A stretch of 64,000 nt of DNA, taken from the NCBI GenBank assembly GCA_023014365.1, contig JAEBUN010000006.1, positions 744,001 to 808,000 of the forward strand, given 5' to 3'. Under the pieces are notes generated by a model. It worked only from the letters and a program-made list of their open reading frames with translations. It did not search any database and was not told the origin of the DNA. The position numbers and the translations under genes were made by a program. Below are positions 34,823 to 46,413 of the stretch, piece after piece. The stretch's first letter is position 1. The number at the start of each line of letters is the position of its first letter. Source of the stretch: Lepiota brunneoincarnata (lineage: Eukaryota > Basidiomycota > Agaricomycetes > Agaricales > Agaricaceae).

Positions 34823-36541
34823 CTACTTCCTCGAGTCCTCGAAAGGGCTCTCAACGTACTCTAAACCATTGTCGTCTTCTGAATGTCGCCGTTGGGTTTC
34901 TTGAGGTTGAGTTTGAGGAGGGTCTCGGATTAGCGAGATCGGCCTTTTGGGTAATAAACCCAGTTTACCTAGATTAATGAACATCAGCCGCCGGAAGTGG
35001 ACCGTCACTCCTAGTGTACTCACCTCCGTCAATGGGATTTGCAGGGCTGGGGCCACGCGGGGGCGATGACGACGGAATACCGGTTGACGAGGCAGTGCCA
35101 GAGGTAACAACCGTAGGTGTAGACTGTATGTGTTGGGAGGCTGAAATCAAAGTTGCTTCCTTGAGCGATGCACGATGATAGGTCAAGCGCCAACTCACCA
35201 TCTATAGGAGCTACATCGTATCCTTCAAGAGGCCTTTGAGACTGCCCCATGGCCCCAGGTGAGCTGGGCAAAGTATAGTGTGTCGGAGGTGATGACACTT
35301 GAGCAGGGTCAGGATCGTAGAAGGTCGGCTGTTGCTGGATTGCTGTAGTTGCTGGGGAACCCTGGGAACCTGCTGGGGGGTGGCCGTGGTACGGTTGGTA
35401 ATTTGTTTGTGAAGGTGGCGAATGGGCAGTGTTGGGGTCATAGTAGGCTGCTGCATTGCTGCTGCTCCACGTTGGCTGGACACCCGACCCACTGGAATCT
35501 TGTGCTGGCCTAAGAGCAGCTCAGTAAGCAAGGAGGGTGCTTGTTTGAGACGTTGAGAAATCTCACTTGTCGAATTCTTGAAGTTTAGCTTTGACTTTTG
35601 AAACGATTGAACCGAAAGTCTTCTTCCCAGCTGCGCAGTGAATACACCATTCAATGGCCTCGTTCCTACAACCAAAAAACACATAACTCACATTCCGCGA
35701 TCTTACTGAATTGTTCCTGGATATCCGTCACCGCGTCCTTCCCACCCGCAGACTGCGAAGGGGGCGAATTCCCCTGCTGCGAGGCCCCTTGCATTCGTGG
35801 ACTTCGGCGTTGAGGACCACTAGGACGATGCTGCTGCTGTTGCTGCTGCTGTTGCTGCATCTGCCACTGTTGCTGTTGTTGTTCCTCCTCAAGCATCAAC
35901 CGTCTCGCGAATTGTTCATCTAGTTCTTCCTGGGACTGACCAATAAGCTGATATCAGAACCTTGGATGCGAGAGACCTGCGCAAGACCAAGAAGACACAC
36001 CATCTGGGGCTCCTGTGATTGTGGTAGTGGTGCCTCACTCTGGAAATCTGGATCGCTCATCCCTAACAGAACATCGACGGCGCGGTCCTGGTCCCCATTT
36101 ACCGATTGTAGAACAGACAGCCTGCATACGGGGAACAGAGATTAGATCAGCGCGAATCTCTAAAGGCTAATAAGGGAAGACACCCACAGAACTGCATCAT
36201 CATAATCGGGAAAGATAGCCTTCAGGGCAGCGGCCTGAGGATCTCTGGCTCCAACATTTACATTCGTGTCTGGGGCTTGAGGTTCAGGCGCGGCGGCGGG
36301 AGACTGAGACGGGATATGTTGCTCTTGGGGGGGAGTCGGTGTTCGTGATTGGCCCGTGGGTGGATTGTTACTGGTGGCACCTGCGTCCGCTGAGTGAGGC
36401 GACACTAACGTTCATCTCACCATCCGTTTGAGCTGGAACAGAGACAGACTAACCTAAGGTTGGCGGACTGCCAACGCTGGGAGCTCCAGGCTCAGAACTA
36501 GCCTCAGACTGTGTTGTTGTCGGTTGATCTTTGTCTGTCAT
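34823..36541 (-). CDS. CUE-domain ubiquitin-binding protein (Cue5-like)
   Basis: About 450 residues in several exons. The CUE domain reads 'DPQAAALKAIFPDYDDAVLL' then 'SVLQSVNGDQDRAVDVLLGM'. It has the Φ-F-P motif (IFP) and the di-Leu end that contact ubiquitin. Yeast Cue5 and animal Tollip use this domain to carry ubiquitinated aggregates to autophagy, so a similar role is plausible. A Gln tract follows the CUE domain (about 35820-35890), mixed as EEEQQQQQWQMQQQQ. A short Ala/Lys-rich helix 'DIQEQFSKIAETGKKTFGSI' comes next. The rest is Pro/Ser-rich and ends 'EDDNGLEYVESPFEDSRK'. I see no textbook Atg8-interacting motif near the end, so autophagy linkage is unproven. The N-terminal 100 residues (MTDKDQPTTTQSEASSEPG) are disordered. 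The stop is TAG at 34823-34825. The upstream neighbour SET gene runs in the same direction, about 240 bases away. Confidence 0.87.
35816..35893. repeat. CTG/CAG-rich tract encoding polyglutamine
   Basis: A run of CTG and TTG triplets on the plus strand, read as CAG/CAA on the coding minus strand. It encodes the Gln tract of the CUE protein. The interrupting CAA codons and Trp/Met residues should keep it fairly stable. Confidence 0.7.
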
Positions 36542-36782
36542 GGGTGGTAGTCTTGGTTGTGACGGAAGGGAAGAAGTGGTGGTGATGTCTGGATCCGGGT
36601 TTCCAAGAAGGATTTAAATCCAATCCGCAGCCCTTGGCTTGCACTGCCGCAGTCGACCCGCTTATCTACATTTCCTCTCTGTAAAATGCCCCAGTTGGGT
36701 TATCGTATTGTGATGACTTCATACATCCTAATCACAGCCCGCACTGCGCCGCTGGCACTGTATATTACATAATACACAAACG

Positions 36783-38690
36783 TCATCGCCTGGATTTCTT
36801 CGTCTGGGTCGCTAGACCATCAGCGCCACCCTTTCTCTTATTCGACGCCAAGGCTCCTTGTTTGCCGGCCGCTTCTTTCAAGCTCTTCACCTTGTCGAGG
36901 GCCCCGCAAAGGATATCTTTTTCACCAATGCGGACGATGAGTGCATGTCGCTTATTGAGTGGTAAAGAATCAGACAGTGACGCTTTGTCGGTCTATACCC
37001 GCTTCAGCACAGAAGTCAAATACATCGCAGGAAGATACACACACCTCCAGCGTCGTTGGATATTCGGCCAGTCGATCGCGGATTACCGAGATCATGATGT
37101 CATATAAAACCCTCTCTAGTTTTGGTTTCGGAGGCTTTTGGTTTTCTTGAACCTTTTCCCATTCGTCCCTCGGCAGTAGCATCAGCTTCGCAAAGGAGAT
37201 CATGGCTGGTGGTAGCTCATGGTCGTACTCCAGAACGAAAACACTGTATTATCTTCAGCGAACCGTCTTCGAAAAAACGAGTGTTGCACTCACTCTTCAC
37301 CACCCTCTTCCAACCACCAGTCTATTCTTTCATTTGCCTCGTCCCCCTTTGCAGCTCCTGGATATGATGATACAGCAGATACAATCAGGTTTGCTTTAAT
37401 TTCCACGACGTCACCGGGATTGCCTGTACTTCCAGAAGGCAAAGGTAGAATGTCTACATGCCCATAGCGTCGCAATAACTCAGCATTCGGAAGGTCCCCA
37501 TACGTATTCCACTGAAAAAGAGGGAGGCTCAGAATGAAATTGTTTAACGTGAGGCGAGCGGAAGGCTTACAATCTGCTCCCCGGCCTGTATATATTTCGT
37601 AGAGACCATCCTGAGCTCGTCCTTTTCGTAGAAGAGCTTCGCCTGAGGGACAAGTCAGTAAATGATGTAGTAGTGCTCTGAGATGATGCTTCCACATACA
37701 TTTTCCTTCTGGTATCTGGCATTCAAAATATCTGCCATTGGGACCATGGCGACATCAGAAGAGTCGTCCTCGTCCTCATCCTCGCTTTCCTCTTCTTCCG
37801 CATTTTCCGCACTCACTCGATCTTCCCCCGCATCATCGACATCCATAACGTCTCCCAAGCTAGCGTTAGCAGCTCCGCTAGGAGGATTCATATCGTCATC
37901 ATCTCCTTCCCATTTTTCAACGACAAAGCTGCGAGACAGAATGCGACTCCCCATGATATGGTAAGTCTTGAGGGTGTAGTGCTTTGGTATATCTTCGGGG
38001 CGGAACAGGTCAGGTCTCGACTGCGATTATTCATAAAAGCCGTGTCTCAAGCTGATCAAATATGTGTACTTACTCTGACAGCGGGGAGGAGCTTCTCATT
38101 ATAGTCCAGCTCAGCTTCAGTCTTACCCAGTTTTTCTGTTCACAGGACAATGAATTTCTCTTGCATCGTGCCGAAAAAAATTAGAGCAAACAAACCTACC
38201 ACAGATGTGCCCTTTAGTTCTGCTAGATCATCTTTATCCCAGAACATTGGAGTGTCAAATTGCTCCGGCAAGGTATCTATGCAGTCAACTTTTGATTGAG
38301 GAAAATGGGAGTACATCAGCATACCTAGATATCCAGCCCATTTGGATGAAATACCACCTGCCACTTCCCACATCATGCAAAGGATTAAGCCAACCCATCC
38401 TTGATGGAGTTTGGCCTCTCGCCATGCCCGAAGACCATATTTTATGGGAAGTTCAGAAGTGCGGGTGGACAACGTCAAATTTCGAGGGATCGTGAAAACG
38501 GTATGCCCTTTCTGGAAAACTCACAATCAGTCCGACTATCTTGTGAAAGAACAGATGAGAGTCTCACTGGGATGTCCCTGAGAGCAATCGCTCCGCGACC
38601 GCCTTCAGACGGTGGAAAATCAATGATACCCATGACAGAAGTGTCCAAATATGCGCCTTGAGTTTGAAACCACCGTACAAAATCCTCCAT
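36783..38690 (-). CDS. SET-domain protein lysine methyltransferase, SETD6/Rkm4-like
   Basis: About 510 residues in many exons. The split SET domain starts with 'GIIDFPPSEGGRGAIALRDI' (the GxG AdoMet site) and 'FTIPRNLTLSTRTSELP'. It resumes with 'MVPMADILNARYQKEN', the VPMADxLNA motif of this subfamily, and 'AGEQIWNTYGDLPNAELLRRYG', which carries the catalytic Tyr region. A Rubisco-LSMT-type substrate-binding domain follows (about 36960-37450). Yeast Rkm4 methylates ribosomal protein L42 and human SETD6 methylates RelA, so the substrate here cannot be fixed from sequence. Between the SET halves lies a very acidic insert ('EEEESEDEDEDDSSD', about 37750-37900). The C-terminus 'KQGALASNKRKGGADGLATQ' then KKSRR looks like a nuclear signal. 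A TCACGTGA palindrome sits 60 bases before the ATG. Confidence 0.9.
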
Positions 38691-38749
38691 AATGAAAGTA
38701 GCTGATTATTGAAGCTCAAATCTTCCAAGGCACACTGCAATCCCGTGGC

Positions 38750-38757
38750 TCACGTGA
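38750..38757. promoter_or_regulatory. TCACGTGA palindrome before the SET gene
   Basis: A perfect 8-base E-box palindrome, 60 bases upstream of the SET gene ATG (38690). bHLH factors such as Cbf1 bind this core. The same octamer lies just upstream of CWC24 at 48903-48910. Confidence 0.4.
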
Positions 38758-40721
38758 TTGCAAATTCTAAGTCCTGGAACGTACCAAGCCCCGAACATTA
38801 CCCTCTTCCGATCTACCATAAACTATACCGTCTCAGAAAACGGACTGAAGGGAAGGGAAAGAAGAAATGCCCCAGCCTGGTAGCTCTGTTCGTGCATGCC
38901 CTTGGTGCATCGTGCCCCTTGCCCTCATTCGGCACTGCGCTCAAGCCTCGGCGCTTTTCTGAAGTAGGATCAATCGACACTCCGGGGACGTAATCACAGC
39001 GACGAACTTTTCTCGTAAAATGGAACGGCAAACGGCATCTGGCTTCATTGCTTGGATCAATGGCTTGGAATCGCTCCGACAAAGAACTGTCTGATTGTGG
39101 TCAGCCACCAAACCGCTGCCAGAGTGTTACCTGCCTTTCGGGCATCCCGTATCACCGTGCACACCTCGCTCCTTCCTCGAGCGTACTTTCCAGGAGCGCT
39201 GCGCCGGTCCAACTGGGCAGATTCAGAATTGACAATCCGATACGGACGTATTCTTCCCTAGAAGCTAGCCTCAAGATAGTCATCGTTCTCGCAAAGAGTC
39301 CCCTAAAGTCGATCGGCCATGAAACTTCACTGGGCTACCCGGCGTCACTTAATAATTCTCCGTAATTAAGGGAATTATGCCGTCGGGTTAACTTAGAAGT
39401 TGAAAGTGGTACCCCTTTTTGATCATCACCTCGGTTTTCCATTCCCAGCTGCTGCTACTCATTTCCAGCTTGGTGGGTCGACCGAATGATCCGACGGGAT
39501 GCATCCTGGATTGTAACGGCGTTGTACCCATTCATGATTCATCTCTGATTGTATCTCAGGAGGTGCGGACTCGGCAGGTTTCTTGGGAATTCGCCACTAA
39601 CGGATAGGCACAGGGGGAACATAGACTAAGGCTTTCCTCAGCTGGCTTTCCGACACTGGGATTCCCTTGCTCTAGGTGAATACAATACTAGATCGACCTA
39701 ATCATCCAAATTCGGCGTCCAGGCATCGAGCCATCGAGGAGGAATCTCGCAGTTCAGTTGTACGACGATTCCCGAGTTTCTTGACTGGATTTCTTACAGC
39801 CTCTAGTGCATGCACCCTCGCGGTTCGCGGGTTACTCAACTCTGACACCTGCTCCACTCCCACCTTGCAAGGGTTCTAGTTCAGAAATACGCGACAGGAT
39901 TGGCCATTGCGAATCGATCAAGATCCACCATACCTGTAAGAGCACTGACCGCCGAGGTCCCAAGTTGGTGGTCTGGACGTTTCCTTCCGCGGACTCAGAG
40001 GTTATCGAGCTGCAGTTGCAAAACGAGTCCGCTGGATGGCACGCTGGGAATTCGGTACCGCAGCGAGCCATACACCTAGAGGTTCCATTCCACCCGACTT
40101 GATTCTTAACCTTGTACCTGTTTTGTAGTGTAGCTTGCCGGTACTACAGATGTAACGAAAGGTTATCCTCTCAGTGAAGTTAATCTGTGCTTATTGAATT
40201 TGAAATTTGAGGCTCATGCGTAGTAGTTTGTTCTCTACCGGGAGCCTGTTTATTAGTACGCCCGGTACATTTTCTCGTCCGGTGTAGAACTGGTCCCCAC
40301 TGCCGTCGGCTTGGGGACGTTGGTTTCCTCGCTAATTACCTGCATGACACTCCCTGGACAATACCTGCACTGAAGGTGATCCGTGTGACACTACACCACA
40401 ACGCATAGCCTGAACCTGGCCGAAAAAAAAAAACTCAAATGGTCTCGAGGACGGCTTGGGGGACGTAAGAGCCTCTGCAAATAGCACTGTCCGATATCCT
40501 GGGACCAGAACTACTGGTGATGGTCGTGTGAATGGAGGTGGGTGTGGGCATGAATAATCATCAAGAATGCTTCAAAGAAGGTTTGTTGCCAATGACTGTG
40601 CGAAAATTCATATTTCCTTGTGATTCCCAGTCACTCGGACCGTCCACCGTGGACCAACCTCTTATGCTAGGACATTCCTATAACGGCCACACAACCCTCG
40701 ACGTTACAACTACGCCGGGGC
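38758..40721. other. Gene-poor region upstream of the Sec14-like gene
   Basis: About 2 kb with only short open frames on both strands, the longest 105 codons at 39048-39365. None shows a recognisable motif or continues through plausible splice sites. No RNA gene, long repeat or transposon signature seen. Confidence 0.45.
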
Positions 40722-42251
40722 ATGGATATTCAAGGCTTGCTCAAAATCAACTCAGAACGATTGCACATGAGCTATCATGAAAATATCGACGATGTGCTGG
40801 ACCTACAAGCTACCCTGATCCGGGACATCCTGCCTTCTGTCGTTGATGAACTTGACCTAGGTCCGGGCGCCACGGAGTGGGCGAGAGAATGGTTGAGCGA
40901 CACAGGTATCGTCCAGTTCACCGTTGCTACACTGTGAGCCATACCATTGATGTCCCCCGCGTGTGTCTCGCTTGCAGCCTCTGTATTTCGGATTTCACGT
41001 GTAGGTTCCCCTTGAGCCGTTTGACAGGAGCTTGCGGTGACAAGAGTGTCTTTGGCAGCGCAACAAATTTACAAAGTCATTCGCTCTCGAGTCTATTCGC
41101 AAGAACCTGGTCTGGCGCCTGCAGAGTCTATGGCCGGCAGAGGCATTCGTCTCACCCGCTGCTGTACGCTGCCTACCTCGAGACATCCGTGACCCTTTTG
41201 GACGGCCCATTCTGGTGGTCGAGGTCACTCCCATAATCGAAAGTCCTGAAGTGACCAAACGATATATCATTCAAGCCTTCGAACTGCTTCGACTTCACCT
41301 AAAAAGCCTCTATGGCGCAAGAGCACGAGAAGAAGAGGAAGAGCCGGTGCTGCAATATATCGTCTTGTTGGATTTAGCAGGATTATCGCTGCAGTCAGTG
41401 GTAGGGGATAAACAACCCTTTGCCCAGTCGATAACAACCTCCTATCACACAGAATATCGATATCATGACCTGGACCGTTCGCGAGGTTATCCCACGATTT
41501 CCGGGGATGCTTGCTGGAGGTACGTCAATAATTCTTCTACGAGGAAGACCTCTAGCTAATGACCGCAGTTTTTATAATCAATTATTCATGGGCCCATTCT
41601 GGCTTGTGGAGCGTCGTAAAGTCGGTCTATTCCCTCCCCCAAACACCCCCGACAGCAATTAATCAGATTTCTAGGCGTGTTTTACCCGAGTCAGCACTTT
41701 CCCGAGTGTTCTTCCCTTCACGGGAAGATCTCTTGACCGCGATGACATCAGCTGCTCTGCCAAGAGGTGAGAGGAGCAAGATTAAGTATGCCCGCCAGTT
41801 GACAAATTGTAATTGCTGTATCGCAGATTATGGTGGAGCTCTACCTTTTATGACAGATTTAGACGATCCTTTGCGACCGGGAAGAACTCGGTCATCTTCT
41901 ACTGAAGGTGTCCTAGAAGATGAATCATCTTCGTCGACGTCTCATCAAGCAACATCAGACTACATCTCCTCGATATCCCCGACTTCTGTGTTAAATCCTT
42001 TTTATGGTTATCCTGCGTCTTCCACTCGTGGATACCCGCAGCTGCATCACAGTCGCCGTCGAAAGCGGGACCTCGCGAGGACTCTGGCTCTACTTTTCTG
42101 GATACGCTGGCGGACCTACATCACAGCTGGGGTTGCTGTTACAGCTGCTGCCCTCATCTTTAACTTCGCTTTGCGCAAAGGCCTTCTGCGCGCACCAAGG
42201 ATCTTCTTTGGTTGGAAAGCTTCTCCATCCTCGGCCTTCCGTGCACCATGA
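40722..42251 (+). CDS. Sec14-like CRAL-TRIO lipid-transfer protein with C-terminal membrane segment
   Basis: About 410 residues in several exons. The CRAL-TRIO N-lobe gives 'FTKSFALESIRKNLVWRLQS'. The lipid-binding lobe includes 'RDIRDPFGRPILVVEVTPII', 'VLQYIVLLDLAGLSLQSV', 'WTVREVIPRFPGMLAGVFII', 'YSWAHSGLWSVVKRVLPE' and the family closing motif 'LPRDYGGALPFM'. Such proteins exchange phosphatidylinositol with another lipid between membranes. After the domain comes a Ser-rich linker, a basic stretch HSRRRKRDLARTL, and a membrane segment 'ITAGVAVTAAALIFNFAL'. This suggests an anchored transfer protein at a contact site, unlike soluble yeast Sec14. The start ATG 40722 opens MDIQGLLKINSERLHMSYHE. 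The short exons between 40910 and 41070 are my least certain joins. The stop is TGA at 42249-42251. Confidence 0.87.
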
Positions 42252-42512
42252 AGGCTAAAGGGTTGCGGTGTACGCCAGCATCGATTGTGTTATATAGGCA
42301 TACATTACCTTATCATTCTCAGAGCGCACGTAACCAGGATGTTCAATGATAGCTGAGCTGACCCTTTTGATGTGAAAATCTTCCAGCAGATTTGTCTTAC
42401 TGGCAAAAGCGTAGGCCAAGGCAGTATCGTCACTATTGCATATAATATACATGTACCGTATCGTAATTGCTGGTATCTAAATTTGATCAATTGCGGTGGT
42501 GTTGAGTGGAGA

Positions 42513-43860
42513 TCACAGGAAATATTCCGGAAGCTGCAACGGGGAGGGGTACATGAGAGGTCACGACGAGCAGATGAAAGGCTGTGATCGTCACCTTTCC
42601 ACTTGCATTCTGTGCACCTTGCTGATTTGGGCCATCCCTTTCATTCTCCGGCGCCGCTTCGAATACGTTGAAGTACATGGATTCCCCAGGACCAACTTCC
42701 AGAATGCTTGCAGAGTTTCCACACCGATAGCAGTAGTTTGGGGCTGACCACACCGTGGACAGGTGCTTATCAAATAGAGATGCATAGCCCTCCATGCATA
42801 ATTGATGTGCGCGAAGGATGTGGGACATCCCATTCTGGTCGAGAAATTTATGAACAACTCCAGACCCAAACGTATACCCCGCGCCGCTGAGAATGGGGGG
42901 GGGGGGGTTGCAAATGAGTCGAAGAAGTGCAGATAAGTGGAGCGGAATATTTACCGAGGTGAGATCGCAAAATCTTCTTTTTCTGGGTCGGGATCTGACC
43001 AGACCAGGTCGGCCATAGGGCCTTCGTGGGGTATTTCTAATTATCTTGTTAGTAGTGCCTTGACGTGCATGACCAGGTTTGCGGAATTCTACACACCCCG
43101 AAACCGGTCGACGACTTTGATTTGATCAATCGAATGTATTGAGGGTGATAGTCCTAAGAATACTGGTCGGGCACTGTGTGGGTTGACAGAAGGCAGCCCG
43201 GGGACAAACCTCCGTGTACGCAGAATATTCGATCGTCAATTACGACAGAAAGAGTCAGAAAGTCGAACATGTCGGTGAAGTATGTCCAGACGTGAGAGGA
43301 GCCGTATTTTCGCACACATTCCGTATAGAAGCCATAAGTCTTACAGCGACCAAATCAGATCTTCGGGTGCACAGGTTTGGTTTCAAATGGTAAATACCTG
43401 AGTCACTGCCCTGGATTCGTGATTCCCTCGTATGAGCTGTACCCGGTGAGGGTACCTCAGCTTGAGACATGTTAAGAGGGAGATGGTTTCGACGCTGAAT
43501 AATCCCCGGTCTACGTAATCCCCTGCTCAAATGGGATGAGTCCTGGAAATCAAATTGGGCGAAGGAAACGGACCAAGGAATAGATAATTTGTGTTCGGTG
43601 CATATCCCCCTATGCGAAATATTTCTATCAGATCATAGAATTGGCTTGATATGCGATGAGGACTAATTGGAAAGAAGAGTCGAGTGGACCCACCCATGGA
43701 TGTCGCCGACCACGGTGACGGGTGCGCTGACATGCACCACATTGGACTCGCGCATGAGGACCTCCTTTGTCTTTTCGCATATCTCGCGTAGAAGAGCCTC
43801 GTGGAGAAGTTGTTTCTTGAGGAGCTGGTCTATGCAAGCGTCGAGATCGAACGGAGGCAT
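42513..43860 (-). CDS. PPG1: PP2A-like serine/threonine phosphatase Ppg1
   Basis: About 310 residues in eight or so exons. All metallophosphatase motifs occur in order: GDIHGQ (split by an intron after GDIHG) with '[20 protein letters not shown]', GDFVDRG, '[20 protein letters not shown]' (GNHE), '[20 protein letters not shown]', '[14 protein letters not shown]', '[16 protein letters not shown]' and '[14 protein letters not shown]'. The start [19 protein letters not shown] and the [10 protein letters not shown] segment point to the Ppg1/PP4-like branch rather than PP2A proper. The C-terminus after the last intron is LPEYFL, the conserved PP2A-family tail whose last Leu is carboxymethylated. 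In yeast Ppg1 works with the Far complex (a STRIPAK relative); fungal STRIPAK governs hyphal fusion and sexual development. One intron carries a 13-base G run on the plus strand, read as its polypyrimidine tract. Confidence 0.94.
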
Positions 43861-45498
43861 GGGGTGCAGATGTCCTGAATCTCAATGAGATTCACAAGCG
43901 TGATCGTGTATTTGGTTGTGTTTTATCGCTTCATGTATGTATGTTATTTATGTGTAGGACATTGTGCTGTCGTGTGATTGCCCTCTTCGCTTCAGCAATC
44001 AATGGCAGTGTCTGTTGTTTCTATTCTCCGCGATAGGCCCGTCCAATGGCCTACATTTTCCGTCTGCCCTCCTGAAATTTGCACCCACGGTTTTACCTCC
44101 AGTCCTCGCCGGAAGCATCGCCCCATCAATCTTCCCTTGGGTCCTCATCGCGATTTTCTCGCAGTCAAGATAGTATTCTACCTGAAAACAGATCCCAGGT
44201 CCACCTGCCTCCCCCCAGTCAGCCCCGAGGCCTTGAAACGACCGTGTGGTCATGATCTGCAATAGTAGCCCCGCCGGGTCGCTCGAGAGATGTAAATGAA
44301 TTGGAGTATATACAGTGCATTGTCTTTGATCTGCTCAATAGGCTGTCAACAACCTGCATTTTTAGACGTTGCCCAAAATGGCTCCCCAACTTGGCGCAGT
44401 CTCACACATTTTCATGTCACTTGAGCGCCTGGCAAGATTCGTTCGGAATCGATACACACCGGAGAATCCCCCGATGGACGACAAATCATGCTGCCACGTT
44501 TGTCGTAGAGAAGTGAATAACTTGTCGCCCACAGTATTTATTTTCATATCGGTTCCGCGGTCAGCTCCAAGTTCATCGCCAGCTGGCAGACTCAGTCCCG
44601 GTTAGTTCCCAAGACGAAACATACAGGTCTGGACCGTTTTATCACACCTTTGTAGTAGTAGTAGTAGTCTCAGATATCTCAACGCTGCCAGCCGGCGAGG
44701 CCGCGATCAAAACCACCAGTCTGACAAGTCACCATCACCGCGCGGCAGAAAGATTTCCTCGCAGTCCCTCCTAACATCACATCACGTATTATCAGGTGAA
44801 CGACACCAGTATTCCACTTCATCAATAATTCATTCGAGGCCCGCCAGTGTCGACTCGTCGTCCCGCAGGTCGCCTTACCTCCATACGTGATTATCGTTAA
44901 AGTTATGGCATATCTGACATGGGGGTTGCAGTCACTAACCTTTTCCGGTTTGACTGTTCTCGATTGTTTCCACCCGCATCCGAATCTAAGTTCCTTCTCG
45001 AGCAGGCACATCTATAGATTCAGATGCTGTTAAACTCAGCTATCCGAACTACACCGTACGACTTCTGGAGCGAGTTTCCCATGATGAAGCTCCAGGCAAA
45101 CCAGACACCCGAACGGGAATCCCAGAAGGAATGGTATTCACTTGACTGAATTCGACGTGGGTTGAACAGAGAAGCTTGGGACCCTCAGTTCTTATGGAGT
45201 GCTCACCTTCATGTTCATAGGTCTAGGTAGGTTCCGTTTCGTCGGCTGACGCGCAGCCGTAGATGGCGGTCGCGGGCCCTTCCGTCGTTCGGGACCCAGG
45301 ATCGAAATGCCTGGATATGATCTAACTCGCGAAATTCAGTTCGCCGAAGGGATCTATATTGCCAAGTTTACCTATGACATCTGGTTCCGACCTATTAAAG
45401 GACCAGCGAAATCCTACGTTTCCTCTAGTACACCTCCCTCGCCCGAACAACCTGACCTCCCCTCTCTTCTCCTCCCCCCAGGCTTCGCCGCAGCCATC
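43861..45498. other. Intergenic stretch with a short GTA repeat
   Basis: About 1.6 kb of divergent upstream sequence between PPG1 and the C2H2 gene. A (GTA)5 microsatellite lies at about 44652-44668. Open frames at 44369-44605 (plus) and 44679-45011 (minus) have no recognisable content. Pyrimidine-rich sequence from 45450 to 45480 probably belongs to the C2H2 gene leader. Confidence 0.45.
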
Positions 45499-46413
45499 AT
45501 GCAACACCGAGACACCCGCTCCTATTATGAGGATCCAAACAGCCAGTTCACTAGTACATACGCTTCGCCTAGCAGTGGTGACTATGCTTCGCCCTCGGTG
45601 TATCCCAATACGTCATATGATTACCAGCAAAATCACTCCCAGTATTATCCTTCGACACCTCAGACCAATGATGGTTCGTATCCCCGGAATCATTGGTTCT
45701 AAGCAGCGTCTGATCTTTTTTCCAGTGGCTCACCCCCATCCATATTACCGCAGCATGACACCCGGTATACACTCTCATCGCTACTCTAACAGCGCCTCCG
45801 CTCGGGAATACTACTCCTCGTCGGGTATTTTGGCATCTTCTTCGTCGTTGCAGCAATCCTACAATGCCCAAGGTTATTATGATGCCCAATACCCCAACGG
45901 ACCCGAGAGTCGCTCGCCTACTACCCAGACTCAGTTCATCCCCACTCCATCAGAGATGGCACACTCATACACCAACTACTCCCAGACAACTCTTCCTCAG
46001 TCTCCCTCATTGCCCCCTAGCCATTATGCGACGGAATACCATGGTCCCGCGCCACAGATGCTTCCTCAACCACACAACCCCCTGCGGCCTTCGCGCATCT
46101 CCACCGGGCGCCCTCGCACTGCTTCCGGAGCCACTACATCACCCACTTCCGCGACATCACCCTCTGGAGAGAGATTCCCTTGCGAGAAGTGCGGCAAGAC
46201 ATTCTCGCGTTCTCATGATAGAAAACGACATCACGAGACTCAGCATCTACCAACACCGGTAGTCCATCGTTGTCGTTTCTGTGAAAAGGAATTTAGCAGG
46301 TGGGTCCCGTCGTTATGGATTCTCGCACGGGAGGGAGTCACTGATCATAACTCCCCAGAGCCGATTCCCTCAAAAGACACCTCGATAATGGTTGTGACGA
46401 GATGCCACAGTGA
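45499..46413 (+). CDS. C2H2 zinc-finger transcription factor
   Basis: About 270 residues in three exons. The N-terminal 210 residues are Ser/Tyr/Pro/Gln-rich and disordered (MQHRDTRSYYEDPNSQFTS), as in many fungal activators. Two fingers lie at the C-terminus. The first is 'CEKCGKTFSRSHDRKRHHET' followed by QH (C-x2-C-x12-H-x4-H). The second is 'CRFCEKEFSRADSLKRH' then LDNGC, in which the last ligand is Cys (C2HC) after a splice at 46299-46361. Tandem fingers with RSHDRKRH and RADSLKRH helices suggest a G-rich site, by analogy with stress-type C2H2 factors. The target is unknown. ATG 45499 is preferred; the frame stays open upstream to ATG 45307, so a longer N-terminus is possible. The stop is TGA at 46411-46413. 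Confidence 0.85.
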
